Source of the DNA: Lineus longissimus
Taxonomy: Eukaryota; Nemertea; Pilidiophora; Heteronemertea; Lineidae
Length of the DNA stretch: 64,000 nt
Reading direction: 5' to 3'
Assembly (NCBI RefSeq): GCF_910592395.1
Contig: NC_088324.1
Span: 9,450,953 to 9,514,952 of the forward strand
In this document: positions 1 to 11,344 of the stretch, piece after piece
How the letters are laid out: every line of letters begins with the position of its first letter
How positions within the stretch are numbered: position 1 is the stretch's first letter
Made by a program: the position numbers and the translations under genes
Notes under the pieces: generated by a model
Databases searched by the model: none
Told to the model about the DNA's origin: nothing
What the model saw: the letters and a program-made list of their open reading frames with translations, nothing else

Positions 1-410
1 TGAATTGTCAAATTCCTCCTTGAAAATCTTGAAAGTCCACCAGGTTTGCATCAGCCATTAAACGGTAGTACTGTACAATGCAAGTCTGCTGAAAGTTGAA
101 AACAAGCCAATTTGTGAACTTGTCATAGTTAACACTAACTATGAGTGTTACTGCATATTTTTTTCACTTCACGTATATATGCCTTGTGCAGTTTGGGTTG
201 AAATATTGTATCTTCGAATGCCTAGCGGATTTGTTGACCCTAATTTGCCAAGCTGTTTCCTTTTGATGATTAAAAGTAACTTTTGGAGTTAGAGGCCGGA
301 AATATTGGAGTTTTTGATATAGCCTAAACTGTTTCTGCTTCGCAAGTGTAATGGAATAATGAGAGCATTAGTCATGATCCAGTTTCCCTATGTTTTCTTC
401 CATTCTTCAG
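1..410. other. Intron upstream of the first visible ACADM exon
   Basis: No coding exon is visible here. The stretch ends in a pyrimidine-rich acceptor (ttttcttccattcttcag) directly before the first recognisable ACADM exon, so it is read as the 3' part of an ACADM intron. The N-terminal exons of that gene lie before the window. Confidence 0.7.
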
Positions 411-3400
411 GCGTACTGTGTGACGGAGCCTGGAGCTGGCTCAGATGTTGCAAATATTCAAACCAAAGCCGTGAAGAAGGGGAACGAATGGGTCTTGAAT
501 GGATCAAAGATGTGGATAACGAACGGAGGTTATGCTAATTGGTACTTCGTACTGGCAAGGACAGACCCCGGTCAGTCTGCCGGAAAAGCCATGACAGGTT
601 TTATTGTAGATGGTGACAGTCCTGGTTTGACCCGCGGAAAGAAGGAATGGAACATGGGCCAACGGGCGTCAGACACTCGAGCGATTAATTTTGAGGACGT
701 GGTTGTACCACAGGAGGTAAGATAACTGTCAGGAATGTGGGGAGCCCCTTGTTCATGTCGCTTAGAATCGGCACGAGTTCAAAGTGGGGGACAAAAAGAA
801 GTATAATACCAATGGTAGCCTTTATATAGTGGGACAGGCAAATGCTGTCCTTAATCTAATGAGGTGGTGTCCTGATTAATACAGAGATTGAATAATATAG
901 AAAGAACTCTTTTATAACTAATATCACTGTCCTTGACAGAGAGCGTGTCCTGCTAGAAACACAGTTGTCTGCTAGGGGAGTTTCCACTTTACGCTCTTTA
1001 GCTCGAACATGGAGAGGACAATTTAGCCAGCTTGGCATTCTAACCTGTTACCCTTCTGGTTGTGAGTTCTGCACTAAAACCTGTACACCACTGTGCACTC
1101 TTAAAATGAGCTAAAGTGATAGTAGAAATGAAGTGAGCTCGGCAGAGAACATTTGAATAAAATTGATTACTTTTTCTTCCAGAATGTTCTTGGTTCAGAG
1201 GGCGTCGGTTTTAAAATTGCCATGGGAGCATTTGATAAAACAAGACCTTCGGTAAGTTTAACATATCAAACCATCTGGTCTAAGCCAAGCTTAGTAACTT
1301 CTTTTATCCCTGTCTCAATAAGTGATAGTCAACACTCTTTTGAGGCCGTGTAGTGGACAATAATTCCTTGTTACATGTATGGCGTAGACAGGTGGTCCGA
1401 CCATCCTCACCCTAGGACTCTGCTGGCATGTTATGCATGGGGTACTGGTGTGTTCTGACCAAGAACCACCTCCCATCTGGCATGTGTGCAATGTGTATCA
1501 AGAAATGTAGTTTAAAGGGTTCTTATCTCAGTCTTCTGGTTGCGATTTGCCCTTTTGTTCGATTTGGAATGAAATCTTTATCCGACAGAATTTCTCACTG
1601 TGGTGTGTGCGTGAATGATTAATGACTGTGTGGTTATGCTATTTCATTACCCCAGGCCCAGTGTCATGTTCAGCTAATGTCACTATCATATCAGGCCTAT
1701 TTATTGAAAGAACAGAAAGTAGGCGGGACATTTCCACTGCCTTTGTAAATGTACTGCCGGAGCATTTCCCTGTTTGAGTGATACCTTGTGCAAAAGTGCA
1801 ACAGAATAGCAAAACTTGGCCACTTTCACATGGAGGGTTTGCCATCAACAATAACAGGACGGCGTTGGGTCATATTTCACCTCATTTCTGCCTTCTCCAA
1901 ACTAGTTGTTCTATTCAGGTAGCATCAGGAGCTGTTGGGCTGGCCCAGAGAGCGTTAGATGAGGCGACGAAATATGCAATGGAGAGAAAAACCATGGGAA
2001 AGCTTATCTGTGAGGTAAAGAATTTGTACTTTTTTGGCAAATTTCAAAGGCGGAGAGCTCATTCTTAACATTAGGCTAGAGTTTTTGCAATGAGATTTTC
2101 TATTATTCAGTCGCCAAGTTTTAACCTTCTTAACATAGATGGCAATCGTCAAATTGATAACAAGACTTCCAGGGCTATACGCAACTAATATACAGCGAGT
2201 ACTCCCCAATGGGTGACTCTTAATTACAGCAATCTGCCAGCAAGCTAAAGGATAAACTGACAACGCTTATGGCAGATTTGCTTAAAATCTAATCAAACTG
2301 ATAGAAGATATGCACTGAGAGTCTTAATATTATATGACTATTCAGCGACCTGCCTGGGAGATTAAAAAGGGTAGGAAGAACTACTATAATTTTTTTCTGA
2401 TTTTTCAAACAGAAAGTCATTTTCTTCCTTCTTCTTTAGCACCAAGCTGTAGCCTTCATGCTGGCAGAGATGGCCATAGGCATTGAGACGTCCCGGCTTG
2501 TGATGCAGCGCTCTGCCTGGGAGATTGACCAGGGCCGGAGGAACACATATTATGCCAGTATCGCCAAAGCCCTTGCTGCTGATGTCGCAAACAAATGCGC
2601 AACTGATGCTGTCCAGGTATGTCCCTTTCTTAGTCCGGGTTTTCTACCTGATTTATGCTGAATGTACGGTGGTACCTCGATATGAATAACTTTTGCCAGT
2701 GTGAAAGGTAGGAAGGGCCTATAGAAACCCTCTATCGTATTCTAGGGCAAGGTAGGGTGGGACACCCTGACAGTTAGCCTTGTGGAGAATTCTGCGTTAG
2801 CTCTTGCTGATGTTGTCCAGTTCTTCTTGATTGTCTGTAATGCTTATCGAAGTGATGCATATCACTGGGGTTTCTGGGCCAGTTTCTCAGCCGTTCCCTA
2901 ATCATATCATTCATGTGAATTTTCAAGACGATTCCAAAGGAGACTTATCAGTTTTGTGGTGTTCGGAGTTGTGGTCTCAGTGTGGTGGACATGTTAAATC
3001 CTGCCCTCAGTTGATATCCATAGGCCAGACATCTTTTAAGGGATCATCATTTCTTTCAAGCAAGAAGTGACCTGGAATTCCTTATAAACACTGTTTACAT
3101 TTAATGTTATTTCTGTACATTCTACAATAGGTCAGTTAAGAATCTGTTCCTACACACATGTGCAGTTTTGAAAAGTACAATTTAAAAATCCTGTACGATG
3201 TCCTGTTGACATTTCAATTCAATATGTTCACACCTTCCATTATTTTCTTCTTTAGATCTTCGGTGGCAATGGCTTCAACTCTGAATACCCAGCAGAGAAG
3301 CTGATGAGAGATGCAAAAATCTATCAGGTGAGTGCCTTGCGATGTCTAGGTTTCTGGCTGGAATTTTGTCTTGAAGAAGTGAAAATCTGATGCTTGCAGG

Positions 3401-3851
3401 CAAGAACATTTCAGACAGTCTTTTGGAAAAGGCATGCTTGTTGTAATCTTGCCAGGTTCATGGAAGGGTATGGCCATCCTCTTTGCATGCCAAGTTTGAG
3501 AGGCTCTGTAATAAGACATTATTCGAGTTGGCCTATGTCAGTAATGCAATTGTTGTAAAAATTGCTCTGGCTGTTGGCCTCGAACTTGCCTATATAATGA
3601 GGTTGAACTGTGGATGTAAACTCCTACATTGAACCAAGTCTCAGCAAGGTTATCATTTCATTTCATTTCATTTCATTACTTTTATTGAAATTTTTCTATG
3701 TCAGTGGATGGTACACGCTCAGAGTTACTCCAGATCTAGCTTGACTCTTTTTCTATTTCTCTCTCTTCAGATTTACGAAGGCACCGCTCAAATCCAACGG
3801 ATGATAATTTCTCGGGAATTGTTAACAAAAGCTAAGCAGATGGGACTCTAA
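411..3851 (+). CDS. ACADM: Medium-chain acyl-CoA dehydrogenase, C-terminal six exons (5' partial)
   Basis: This mitochondrial flavoenzyme catalyses the first step of medium-chain fatty acid beta-oxidation, forming trans-2-enoyl-CoA and passing electrons to ETF. Exons are 411-716, 1183-1251, 1919-2014, 2440-2616, 3256-3327 and 3771-3851. All junctions are phase 0 with consensus GT/AG borders, giving 266 residues of a protein usually about 420 long. The first exon carries the acyl-CoA dehydrogenase signature [12 protein letters not shown] and the KMWITNGG segment. The next two give GAFDKTRPS and [17 protein letters not shown]. The second family signature (Q-IFGGNGFN...RD) spans the 2616/3256 junction. 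The catalytic glutamate lies in [10 protein letters not shown] (codon 3777-3779). The match to vertebrate MCAD is strong along the whole length, which favours ACADM over ACADS or ACADL. The missing N-terminal half includes the mitochondrial targeting peptide. No damage is visible. A poly(A) signal follows 33 bases after the stop. Confidence 0.95.
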
Positions 3852-3883
3852 TAAGATTTGATAGAAAAATTTGTAAGGAAACA

Positions 3884-3889
3884 AATAAA
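3884..3889 (+). promoter_or_regulatory. Poly(A) signal of ACADM
   Basis: A canonical AATAAA lies 33 bases past the ACADM stop codon, in an AT-rich 3' UTR. Confidence 0.7.
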
Positions 3890-5561
3890 GATGTCGTACG
3901 GCATATTATCATCATTAAAAATAGCCGCCAAAAATAGATAATTCAACATGCGCTACCTGCATTGTTGTTGTTGTTGTTGTTGTCCGTGGGTTGTTCCGCA
4001 AGGGCCACATATATGTCAAAATTCCAGACCATGACGGGTGGCAAACAAGCCATTCAAATGACTGCAACCTGCAACCTTAATTGCATGCGACGAAATTGCT
4101 TGTTTGCATGCCTGCGAAAGGAATTGGATGATATGACCTACATGTGATCAAAATTGAACCTGCTGATCAGAGATTTCTAGCACTAAGGGGCAGTTACATT
4201 TTCTTCGTTTTTTCAAACCAGTCTATCGTGGCCTGATGTGCATGTAAATTATTGCTTTATGGCTGGTTGCAATAAATAGAAAACAAGTTCAAAAGTTGCT
4301 GTACGAGTTTTCTTTTAAGAGTCTGTTTTTAGTGGCAGCAAGTGTGCTGCTTTTCATTGCTGTAGAGTGTAGTCACGGCGAAGAAGGTAGGACTTTTTTA
4401 GGTTGTTTCCATTCAATTTGACCTCTCTACTTGTAGAACACCTCTCTATTTAAGACATCACTTATCAGTCCCGTGGGTCTTGGGTCTTGGGTCTTTGTTT
4501 TGTATACACCCCCTCCCCCCCCCCCGTGATGTCCTTGATAGAGAGGTTCAACTGTACCCTGAAAGTTCCAAGCGGATTTCAGATCGCTAATGGATTTTTT
4601 GGGCCCATTTATGTTTGGCTCAAATATCGCAATAGTTCATGAAGATTGCCATTTTTATCGTTTGACATCATACGATGGTCTGTTGTGAAATGTCACCTTC
4701 TGTCAAGGCGAGGGGTTGTCGTTGACACAGTGCTGTTGATGTCATTTTTTGGCAACATGGCCGACTTTTTTTGGCACTGAGAAGGATGCTTGCCCCTCGA
4801 TTCATCGATTTTAATGTCTGTATTTCATGTGGCAATAATTTGGGACAGAAATTGAGTCCGTTATGATTTATCTTGTTGGTGTCTTTTAACATGCTGAAGG
4901 TTCTCTCTATCAAATTTCCACTGTCAACATTGATGATAATGATTGTGTTTTTTTACAATTTGCACTATCAACATTCATGACAATTTTGTTCTACATTCCA
5001 ACTTTTGCAGGTGACTTCTAAAATGCTTTCCCCACAGGAATTCTGGGCAGAGGTCCAGATGTTCGGTTTTTTTCATCTCTATTCACAACTGAGTTGGGCC
5101 TGGGATTATGAAGGGCAGAAACTTTGGCCTGATAAATAGGGTTCTTAACCCTTAAAGGGGTACGGGTTAAGAATTATTGTTGGTCCAGGAAAATAGAAAT
5201 GCAATCATACACAATGCTCTGGTGCAGTTTTTGTGCATATAAATTTGCTGAAACTCGATGTTTAAATATTTGTATAACTGTCTACCAATTGCCATTGTTG
5301 AAATTTCATATTCAGTACATATTTACACAGTTTCAAAATTTCATTACAAATTTCAATATTTGATGACAAGCGTAGGCCTTAAAAGAACTTCTGTGTTAGT
5401 GCAAAAATTAAAACACTGAGGACAGTCCACCTGGCCTGGCTATCAAATCTCACCTGGGACATTTGACCCCTTTACCGTATGGTCTGTTGTGTTTGGTCTA
5501 TAAGACCATGTTATTTCACGCTCTTGATATCACAACCAACCGGGACATCACCAGATAAACC
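3890..5561. other. Intergenic DNA between ACADM and the small secreted-protein gene
   Basis: No supportable exon was found. The stretch holds a short (ttg)n run near 3962-3982, a MITE with a nested foldback fragment (4428-4555, listed separately) and otherwise AT-rich sequence. The promoter of the gene starting at 5562 should lie in its last few hundred bases, but no clear TATA box or other motif was recognised. Confidence 0.5.
4428..4555. repeat. MITE with imperfect inverted ends and an internal foldback-like fragment
   Basis: The left end (gtagaacacctctctat, then gacatcac) and the right end (gtgatgtcc, then atagagaggttcaactgtac) are imperfect reverse complements of about 28 bp. Relatives occur at 8638-8793 and 16902-16990, so this is a dispersed family. 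Between the ends lies ggtcttgggtcttgggtc, then tttgttttgtatacacccc, which matches the terminus of the foldback element at 6020-7610. The ends resemble mariner-type MITEs known from other animals; that assignment is inference. Confidence 0.5.
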
Positions 5562-8444
5562 ATGAAGCTTGCCCTGTGTCTAGTATTTGCTGTTTACTTC
5601 TGTGGTAGGTACAATCGTTACCATTACGTTTACACTACAGCCTCTTGAAGATAAAACCATTTGTACAGCTCTAAAAACGCCTTTTGAAGCGGTACAATGA
5701 TTAAGATTTTGTCTTATATTCCTCAGATAAGCAAATCAGTTGTGTGATCATCCAGTCACGAAATCTTGGGGGAAACCTGAATTGTTCGAATTTGGTTCTA
5801 AGCGGCCTGTAAACTTAATGATGGCGGCTGCAATGATTTCTCCGCCCAAGTGTTGTTACGATATTTGACCATAATCACGCCAACACTGACAGAGTTCAGT
5901 TGGCTTCTGATTCAGTTTAGACCGGGGTGGGACATTTCCCGATTTTTGGAGGATCTCTGTTCTTAAAAGCAGTTGATTTGACAGGAGAAATGGAAAGATC
6001 AATGGCTCAGCTCTTCCTGAGTTGTATACAAAACCAAGACCTAAGACATAAGACCTAAGACCTAAGATCCCCCGAAGTACAAAACTAAGACCCAGGTACA
6101 AAACTAAGATCCCCCGAGGTACAAAACTAAGACCCGGGGAGGCCAATTCCAAACTAAAATTTTGAAGAAAAATATCAGAGTCTTAGTTTTGTACATCAGG
6201 GGATCTTAGTTTTGTACGTACAAAACTAAGATCCCCCGAGGTACAAAACTAAGACCCAATTCCAAACTAAAATTTTGAAGAAAAATATCAGAGTCTTAGT
6301 TTTGTACATCAGGGGATCTTAGTTTTGTACATACAAAACTAAGACCCCTCGAGGTACAAGACTAAGACCCATGATTTCTTTCCAAATTCTGCCCCTCTTT
6401 CGAATTCATTTTGATGTAGTAATAATTTCCCATTTTACAAGTCATAAATGAAATAGCTTAGTAGTGTGTTGAGGTAAGAAGGGAGTCTCTGTTGTGTATA
6501 ATGTATTGTTATATGCAACATGTACATACGCATGGATGTTTGATACAACCCATGTTCATTTCGTTGTAAAAGCTGTGTTTGACGACTCTGTACACTTAAA
6601 TGCCAAAGGAACATTTTCATTTTGCTTCTTGGTATATTTTCAGTTAAGTCTCCCACAAATATTTTGTACACAATTCTCAAAATATTCTGATCGATTTATG
6701 TAAATTCATTAAATAACGGCCTATATTGCAATAACGTTGTTTGACTCGGTTAGTATGTAATTGATGGATAAGAAAACGTTCATATTTTACTCGTTCCAAC
6801 TCTTCCGATGACGGCGCTCCTCCGAATGACTCAAAGGAGTATTGCACCGGTTTCGCCACTTTTTGTGGAGCTGGATGGAGGCCGTATATGCTCGAGTATA
6901 TGCTAGAGTGATGACCGGTCGTGCCTGCATAGTGCATATGGAGGTATTATTCAGATGGAGCAACTGCATGCATCTCAAAGGTGATATTACTACATCAAAA
7001 TGAATTCGAAAGAGGGGCAGAATTTGGAAAGAAATCATGGGTCTTAGTTTTGTACCTCGAGGGGTCTTAGTTTTGTACGTACAAAACTAAGATCCCTGAT
7101 GTACAAAACTAAGACTCTGATATTTTTCTTTAAAATTTTAGTTTGGAATTGGGTCTTAGTTTTGTACCTCGGGGATCTTAGTTTTGTACGTACAAAACTA
7201 AGATCCCCTGATGTACAAAACTAAGACTCTGATATTTTTCTTCAAAATTTTAGTTTGGAATTGGGTCTTAGTTTTGTACCTCGGGGGATCTTAGTTTTGT
7301 ACGTACAAAACTAAGATCCCCTGATGTACAAAACTAAGACTCTGATATTTTTCTTCAAAATTTTAGTTTGGAATTGGGTCTTAGTTTTGTACCTCGGGGA
7401 TCTTAGTTTTGTACGTACAAAACGAAGATCCCCTGATGTACAAAACTAAGACTCTGATATTTTTCTTCAAAATTTTAGTTTGGAATTGGCTCCCCGGGTC
7501 TTAGTTTTGTACCTCGGGGATCTTAGTTTTGTACCTGGGTCTTAGTTTTGTACTTCGGGGGATCTTAGGTCTTAGGTCTTATGTCTTAGGTCTTGGTTTT
7601 GTATACACCCGCTCTTCCTGGACAAAATACTAACTCGCAAATCCTGACACAATTTTCTGCCCTGTCCAAATTTTCCTGGATCTTGGTGAAACATGGGTTT
7701 TTCGCCGCCTCCTGAAAACCCTCGATAATGTTCATGCCTTATTCTTGTCTTACAGTTTCTCAGGAGACACAAGGTAAAACTCGCTTGTTTACCAATTTTG
7801 GCTGACAAATACATCAATAAGTTTGCACTTTGATATCAGAGTATATACTCGTGTCTTATAGAAATTCTTGAGATACCAAACCTATTGCATTATGACCGTA
7901 AGGTCAAAGATGTCATCATTCAGATTGTGCCAGAAGTCCAAGGTTTTCCCCCTTTCTCCACAGCTGCCACCATTGAACGTTGCCCCGATGGTTTAGTTTT
8001 CATGCATTGCTTCGCTGTTCCTTGCCAGGTCTCGGAATGTGGTGTTGATGGTGCAGTCTGTCGGTAAGTTCAACTGGTGACTATATGTCTGAAGTACCGT
8101 CTCGGTAGGAAACTTGTTCCTTTGGTTTGACATTAACATAATACAATGCACATGGGTGTAGCTGGGAGGGGGGGTCAATAGGTCACAAACTGATCTTGTC
8201 GAATTTGGATCCCAAAGCTACTGGAAATGGCTTGAAAAAACGTGCTTTGCCAATCAGTCATGATGGGGTGTGTAGATCATATCATATAGATCATGTATAG
8301 GGTACACTATTTGAGCAATGAGAATGCCTGTCTGGTTTTACAATAAAATACACCTAAACCACTTTCTCAATTTCTAGCTCCAATTACTGTGGGGGCTGCA
8401 ATGCAGAATGGTACAAGAATGGTGTCAGAGTTTGTAACCGGTAG
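5562..8444 (+). CDS. Small secreted eight-cysteine protein (75 aa), four exons
   Basis: Exons 5562-5604, 7756-7773, 7964-8063 and 8378-8444 join with matching phases (1, 1, 2). They give a 75-residue protein ending in TAG. Residues 1-14 (MKLALCLVFAVYFC) form a signal-peptide core, with cleavage probably near residue 20. The mature part has eight cysteines at 27, 36, 41, 46, 53, 58, 61 and 73, enough for four disulfides. It contains the motif NYCGGCNAEWYKNG near the C-terminus. From memory, similar NYCGGCNA segments occur in secreted proteins of molluscs and other lophotrochozoans, but I cannot name a family or function. A secreted inhibitor, matrix or defence peptide are all possible. Exon 2 is only 18 bases. 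Intron 1 (2.15 kb) carries a foldback transposon. A poly(A) signal lies about 100 bases after the stop. Start choice: first ATG, followed directly by the hydrophobic stretch. Confidence 0.8.
6010..7620. mobile_element. Foldback DNA transposon with 10-bp target duplication
   Basis: Two long inverted arms (about 6020-6424 and 6984-7610) can fold into one large hairpin around a loop of about 560 bp without a convincing ORF. The outer ends are agttgtatacaaaacc on the left and ggttttgtatacaccc on the right. The identical 10-mer gctcttcctg flanks both sides (6010-6019 and 7611-7620), as expected of a target-site duplication. Each arm also contains smaller palindromes built on tcttagttttgtac|gtacaaaactaaga, reiterated in units of about 110 bp with more copies in the right arm. 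The structure and 9-10 bp duplication fit a non-autonomous Mutator-like (MULE) foldback element; the superfamily is inferred from duplication size only. It sits inside intron 1 of the small secreted-protein gene. Confidence 0.85.
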
Positions 8445-8545
8445 GGGTTGGACAAGATAGCAACCTAGGGTTAATGAAGAGTCCCCTGTAGATAATTTTC
8501 AAAACAGGACACACTTCTCTGTAAACAGCAGGGCATCCTATACTG

Positions 8546-8551
8546 AATAAA
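8546..8551 (+). promoter_or_regulatory. Poly(A) signal of the small secreted-protein gene
   Basis: AATAAA lies about 100 bases after the TAG at 8442-8444, on the same strand. Confidence 0.65.
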
Positions 8552-11129
8552 AGTTGTAAAAGATCAATAGACTTTATCAAATTGTTTCAATTCTTTTATT
8601 GACAACTATCCTCCATCTAGTCGAGGCATGACCATGGAGTGAAACCTCCCTTAGCTGACACTCCTCTCCAATGCATTCGGTCCCAATTTGGTGATTTCCG
8701 TTGATTATTACCTTGGATTAGGACACCTCTCGATTATGGACATCATTCATCAGTCTGTGGGGGTTTCTCTAACAGAGAGGTTCTACTGTACTGGAGGCTG
8801 AAGATGTCCAATTTGGTCAAGACAAATCTTTCGGTAGCAGTTTTATTTTTCTCTCAGTCACGTCGGCTGGGCGATTCTCTGGACGTATACTTGGAAAGCC
8901 TTCACGGCAATGCAAAGGTTTGCACAGATTTTGAAAAAGCAAGGTATGTCGCATCCTGAATGTCATGGTCCCCTTAAATGTAACCAAGGTATATATATCT
9001 TAATAAGCTGCAAAAACCTTGGTGGTTAAGTCAGGTATGTCAATTGTGACTAGGACTGTATCATCACAGAAGGAAACTCCTTTTTCAATAACAATGAAGA
9101 ATATAATTCTGGCAGAATTTTTTTAATCATGGAAGAAAACGAGACCTTACACTGGGTTGGATCAGTCATACACCTCACATGATGAAAATTAGACAGCACA
9201 TGCATGTAATTCTACCCAAAAGCTAAGCAATATCTCGACAGTTATAGCAGTGTGCAACAGTTGCAAGTATACATGTTGTTTGTATCAATGGAGACAGAGG
9301 CCTCAGATAGTTCCTCATTTCCTGTGATAATTCATGTGTGAAAAGTAAGATTTAATGGCAGCTGGAGCAGAGATTCAGCAGCAAAGAGAACAAATACGTT
9401 ATGGCACATACAATTGTAATAATTGTTTAAAAATATATATTCTGAAAAAAGGGCAGGAGTAGTAAGAGTAACTGTCTGTTTCTTCAAATGACTACCACCC
9501 TGACAATATCGGGCCATTTCACTCGATACATACTTACTCCCTCAAACATGCCTAAGGAGAAGTTGTGTTGTAGGCCCTGTTTGCAAGAGGATGAATGACT
9601 ACATGCAGAATGATGTTAGAGGGTGCCAAAAATGTACCAAAGAAACTGTACATCCTAAAAAGTTTTTATCCAAATGTGTAAATTTTTGTCTGGCTCCAAG
9701 AATCGCCTTCTGCCAAAAGTCATTATAGTCATCATTGGGTGCACACCAGTAAGAATTGATTAAGACTAGTCGTTATTAATTCTTAACACTCTTAATAAAA
9801 CAAAATGTATTAAGCAATTGATAATTCGGCGACATTTGGCGGCTCATAACCTTTTCCCAGACACTCCCGAGGTCCAAGAGACCTGATGTCATTCTTCAAA
9901 GCATGAAATTTTCGTTGTGGTTTGACAGTGATGATTTCAGAGTTTGGGGTCGTGACACTTTGGGCTCAATGCACCTTGAAGCAGATTTAATTGGCCACTA
10001 AAGCCACTCATTTTGACATTTAGACAGCCTTACACAAATATAGGCATCATGATTGGATCAAATTCAGATCTTTAAGCCAGTAGTTCAATTCAACAAAGGT
10101 TGTACATTTTTTAATGATTCCCTGGGTTAATCCTCAAAAAAGATTCTACTCTATAACATCAAGAACAGATAAGACTGTTGTCATTGTAGTTCTTATTAAT
10201 TCTTGATAATATCTGTAATGTTTGCAACATTACACTACAAGCTACAGCACAGACATTTATATGAGAGCATAATGGTATACACCATTGCATTCATGCAATG
10301 CAACAACATGAGAAAGTACCTGGAGAGTCCTTTAGAATTTACAGTTTTCCTCAGATCAAAAAAGCATCCCTCACAAAAAGTGCTGGTCTAAACGGTAAAT
10401 TCTGTCCCATAGATATTAGAAAGATAAAATATTAAACCCAACACTATATTCACAACATGTAGAGACTATAGAAAGCTGACTGCAATAAATACTTGATCAG
10501 TCATTAATACTAACTGCAAAGTATCTTGTCAGTCTGAACGCCAAACTTCATGATGATGTCATAGCGAGTCTTTTGCCTCACAGCGGCAAGGAAATATTTT
10601 CAATTTTCAGCACTGACAGGAGATGTGGGCTGCATGCCCCTGTGTGTTGTCATCAAAGACACAGTCAATGTGTATAAAATAAAGACAGAGGAAGAGACAT
10701 CACGCGAAGGTTGGCGTGCCAACTGCTATAACATGTAATATCTGAGAAATGGTATTAGTATAGATTGCCCTTAACCCTTTCCCTATGGCAACGGTTTGAG
10801 ATTGACACCCGCGATAAAAATTGCCAAATGACTCCAATCTGTGTCAGAAAGCTGCTACAGACTAACATGCTACAGACAAGATAAAATCGACCAGCCATCT
10901 GGTGAATTATCTTTACATGATTTTCCCATCGAACTTCAGATGTAATGATGAGAAGAAAAAAGGTCAAATATATGACATTTTTTCAAAAGATTTTTCTAGT
11001 GAGGCAGGGTAGAGCGTCACCCAGACACTGAGGAATGCGTGATCGAACCTCAGTTGGGACCAAAATGTTTATCCTATTTCAATTTTTAAAAGTTTTTTGT
11101 TGTTGGGTTTGAGAGGTCAAGATTTTTTC
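8552..11129. other. Intergenic DNA between convergent genes
   Basis: This lies between the 3' end of the small secreted-protein gene (+) and the 3' end of USP-A (-). It contains a MITE relative at 8638-8793. One open, splice-flanked segment (8858-8943) is too short to assign. A degenerate tRNA-like patch near 11000-11065 has a weak B-box (gatcgaacctc). The rest is AT-rich unique-looking sequence without supportable genes. Confidence 0.45.
8638..8793. repeat. MITE of the 'gaacctct' family
   Basis: The right end (acagagaggttctactgtac) matches the right end of the element at 4428-4555. The left end carries the degenerate inverted counterpart (gagtgaaacctccctt). No ORF is present. Confidence 0.45.
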
Positions 11130-11135
11130 TTTATT
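11130..11135 (-). promoter_or_regulatory. Possible poly(A) signal of USP-A
   Basis: TTTATT on the + strand reads AATAAA on the USP-A strand, about 210 bases after its stop codon. It is the first canonical hexamer seen downstream. Confidence 0.4.
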
Positions 11136-11344
11136 CATTGGAAAATTCTTCTTGTGAAAAGGAGTGACATGATAGTGTAGCCAGGAGTGTGATGCATGAA
11201 GCTTGACCTAATTCCATTAATGACTTTTTGTCGAAAATGAAAAAAAACCCATCAAAATCCTGTGGTAGTGAAGGGGTTAACATCTACCCAATTAACCCAC
11301 CAGCTGCCGAAATTTCTTGACTCGAAAATGACACCCAGAAGTTG

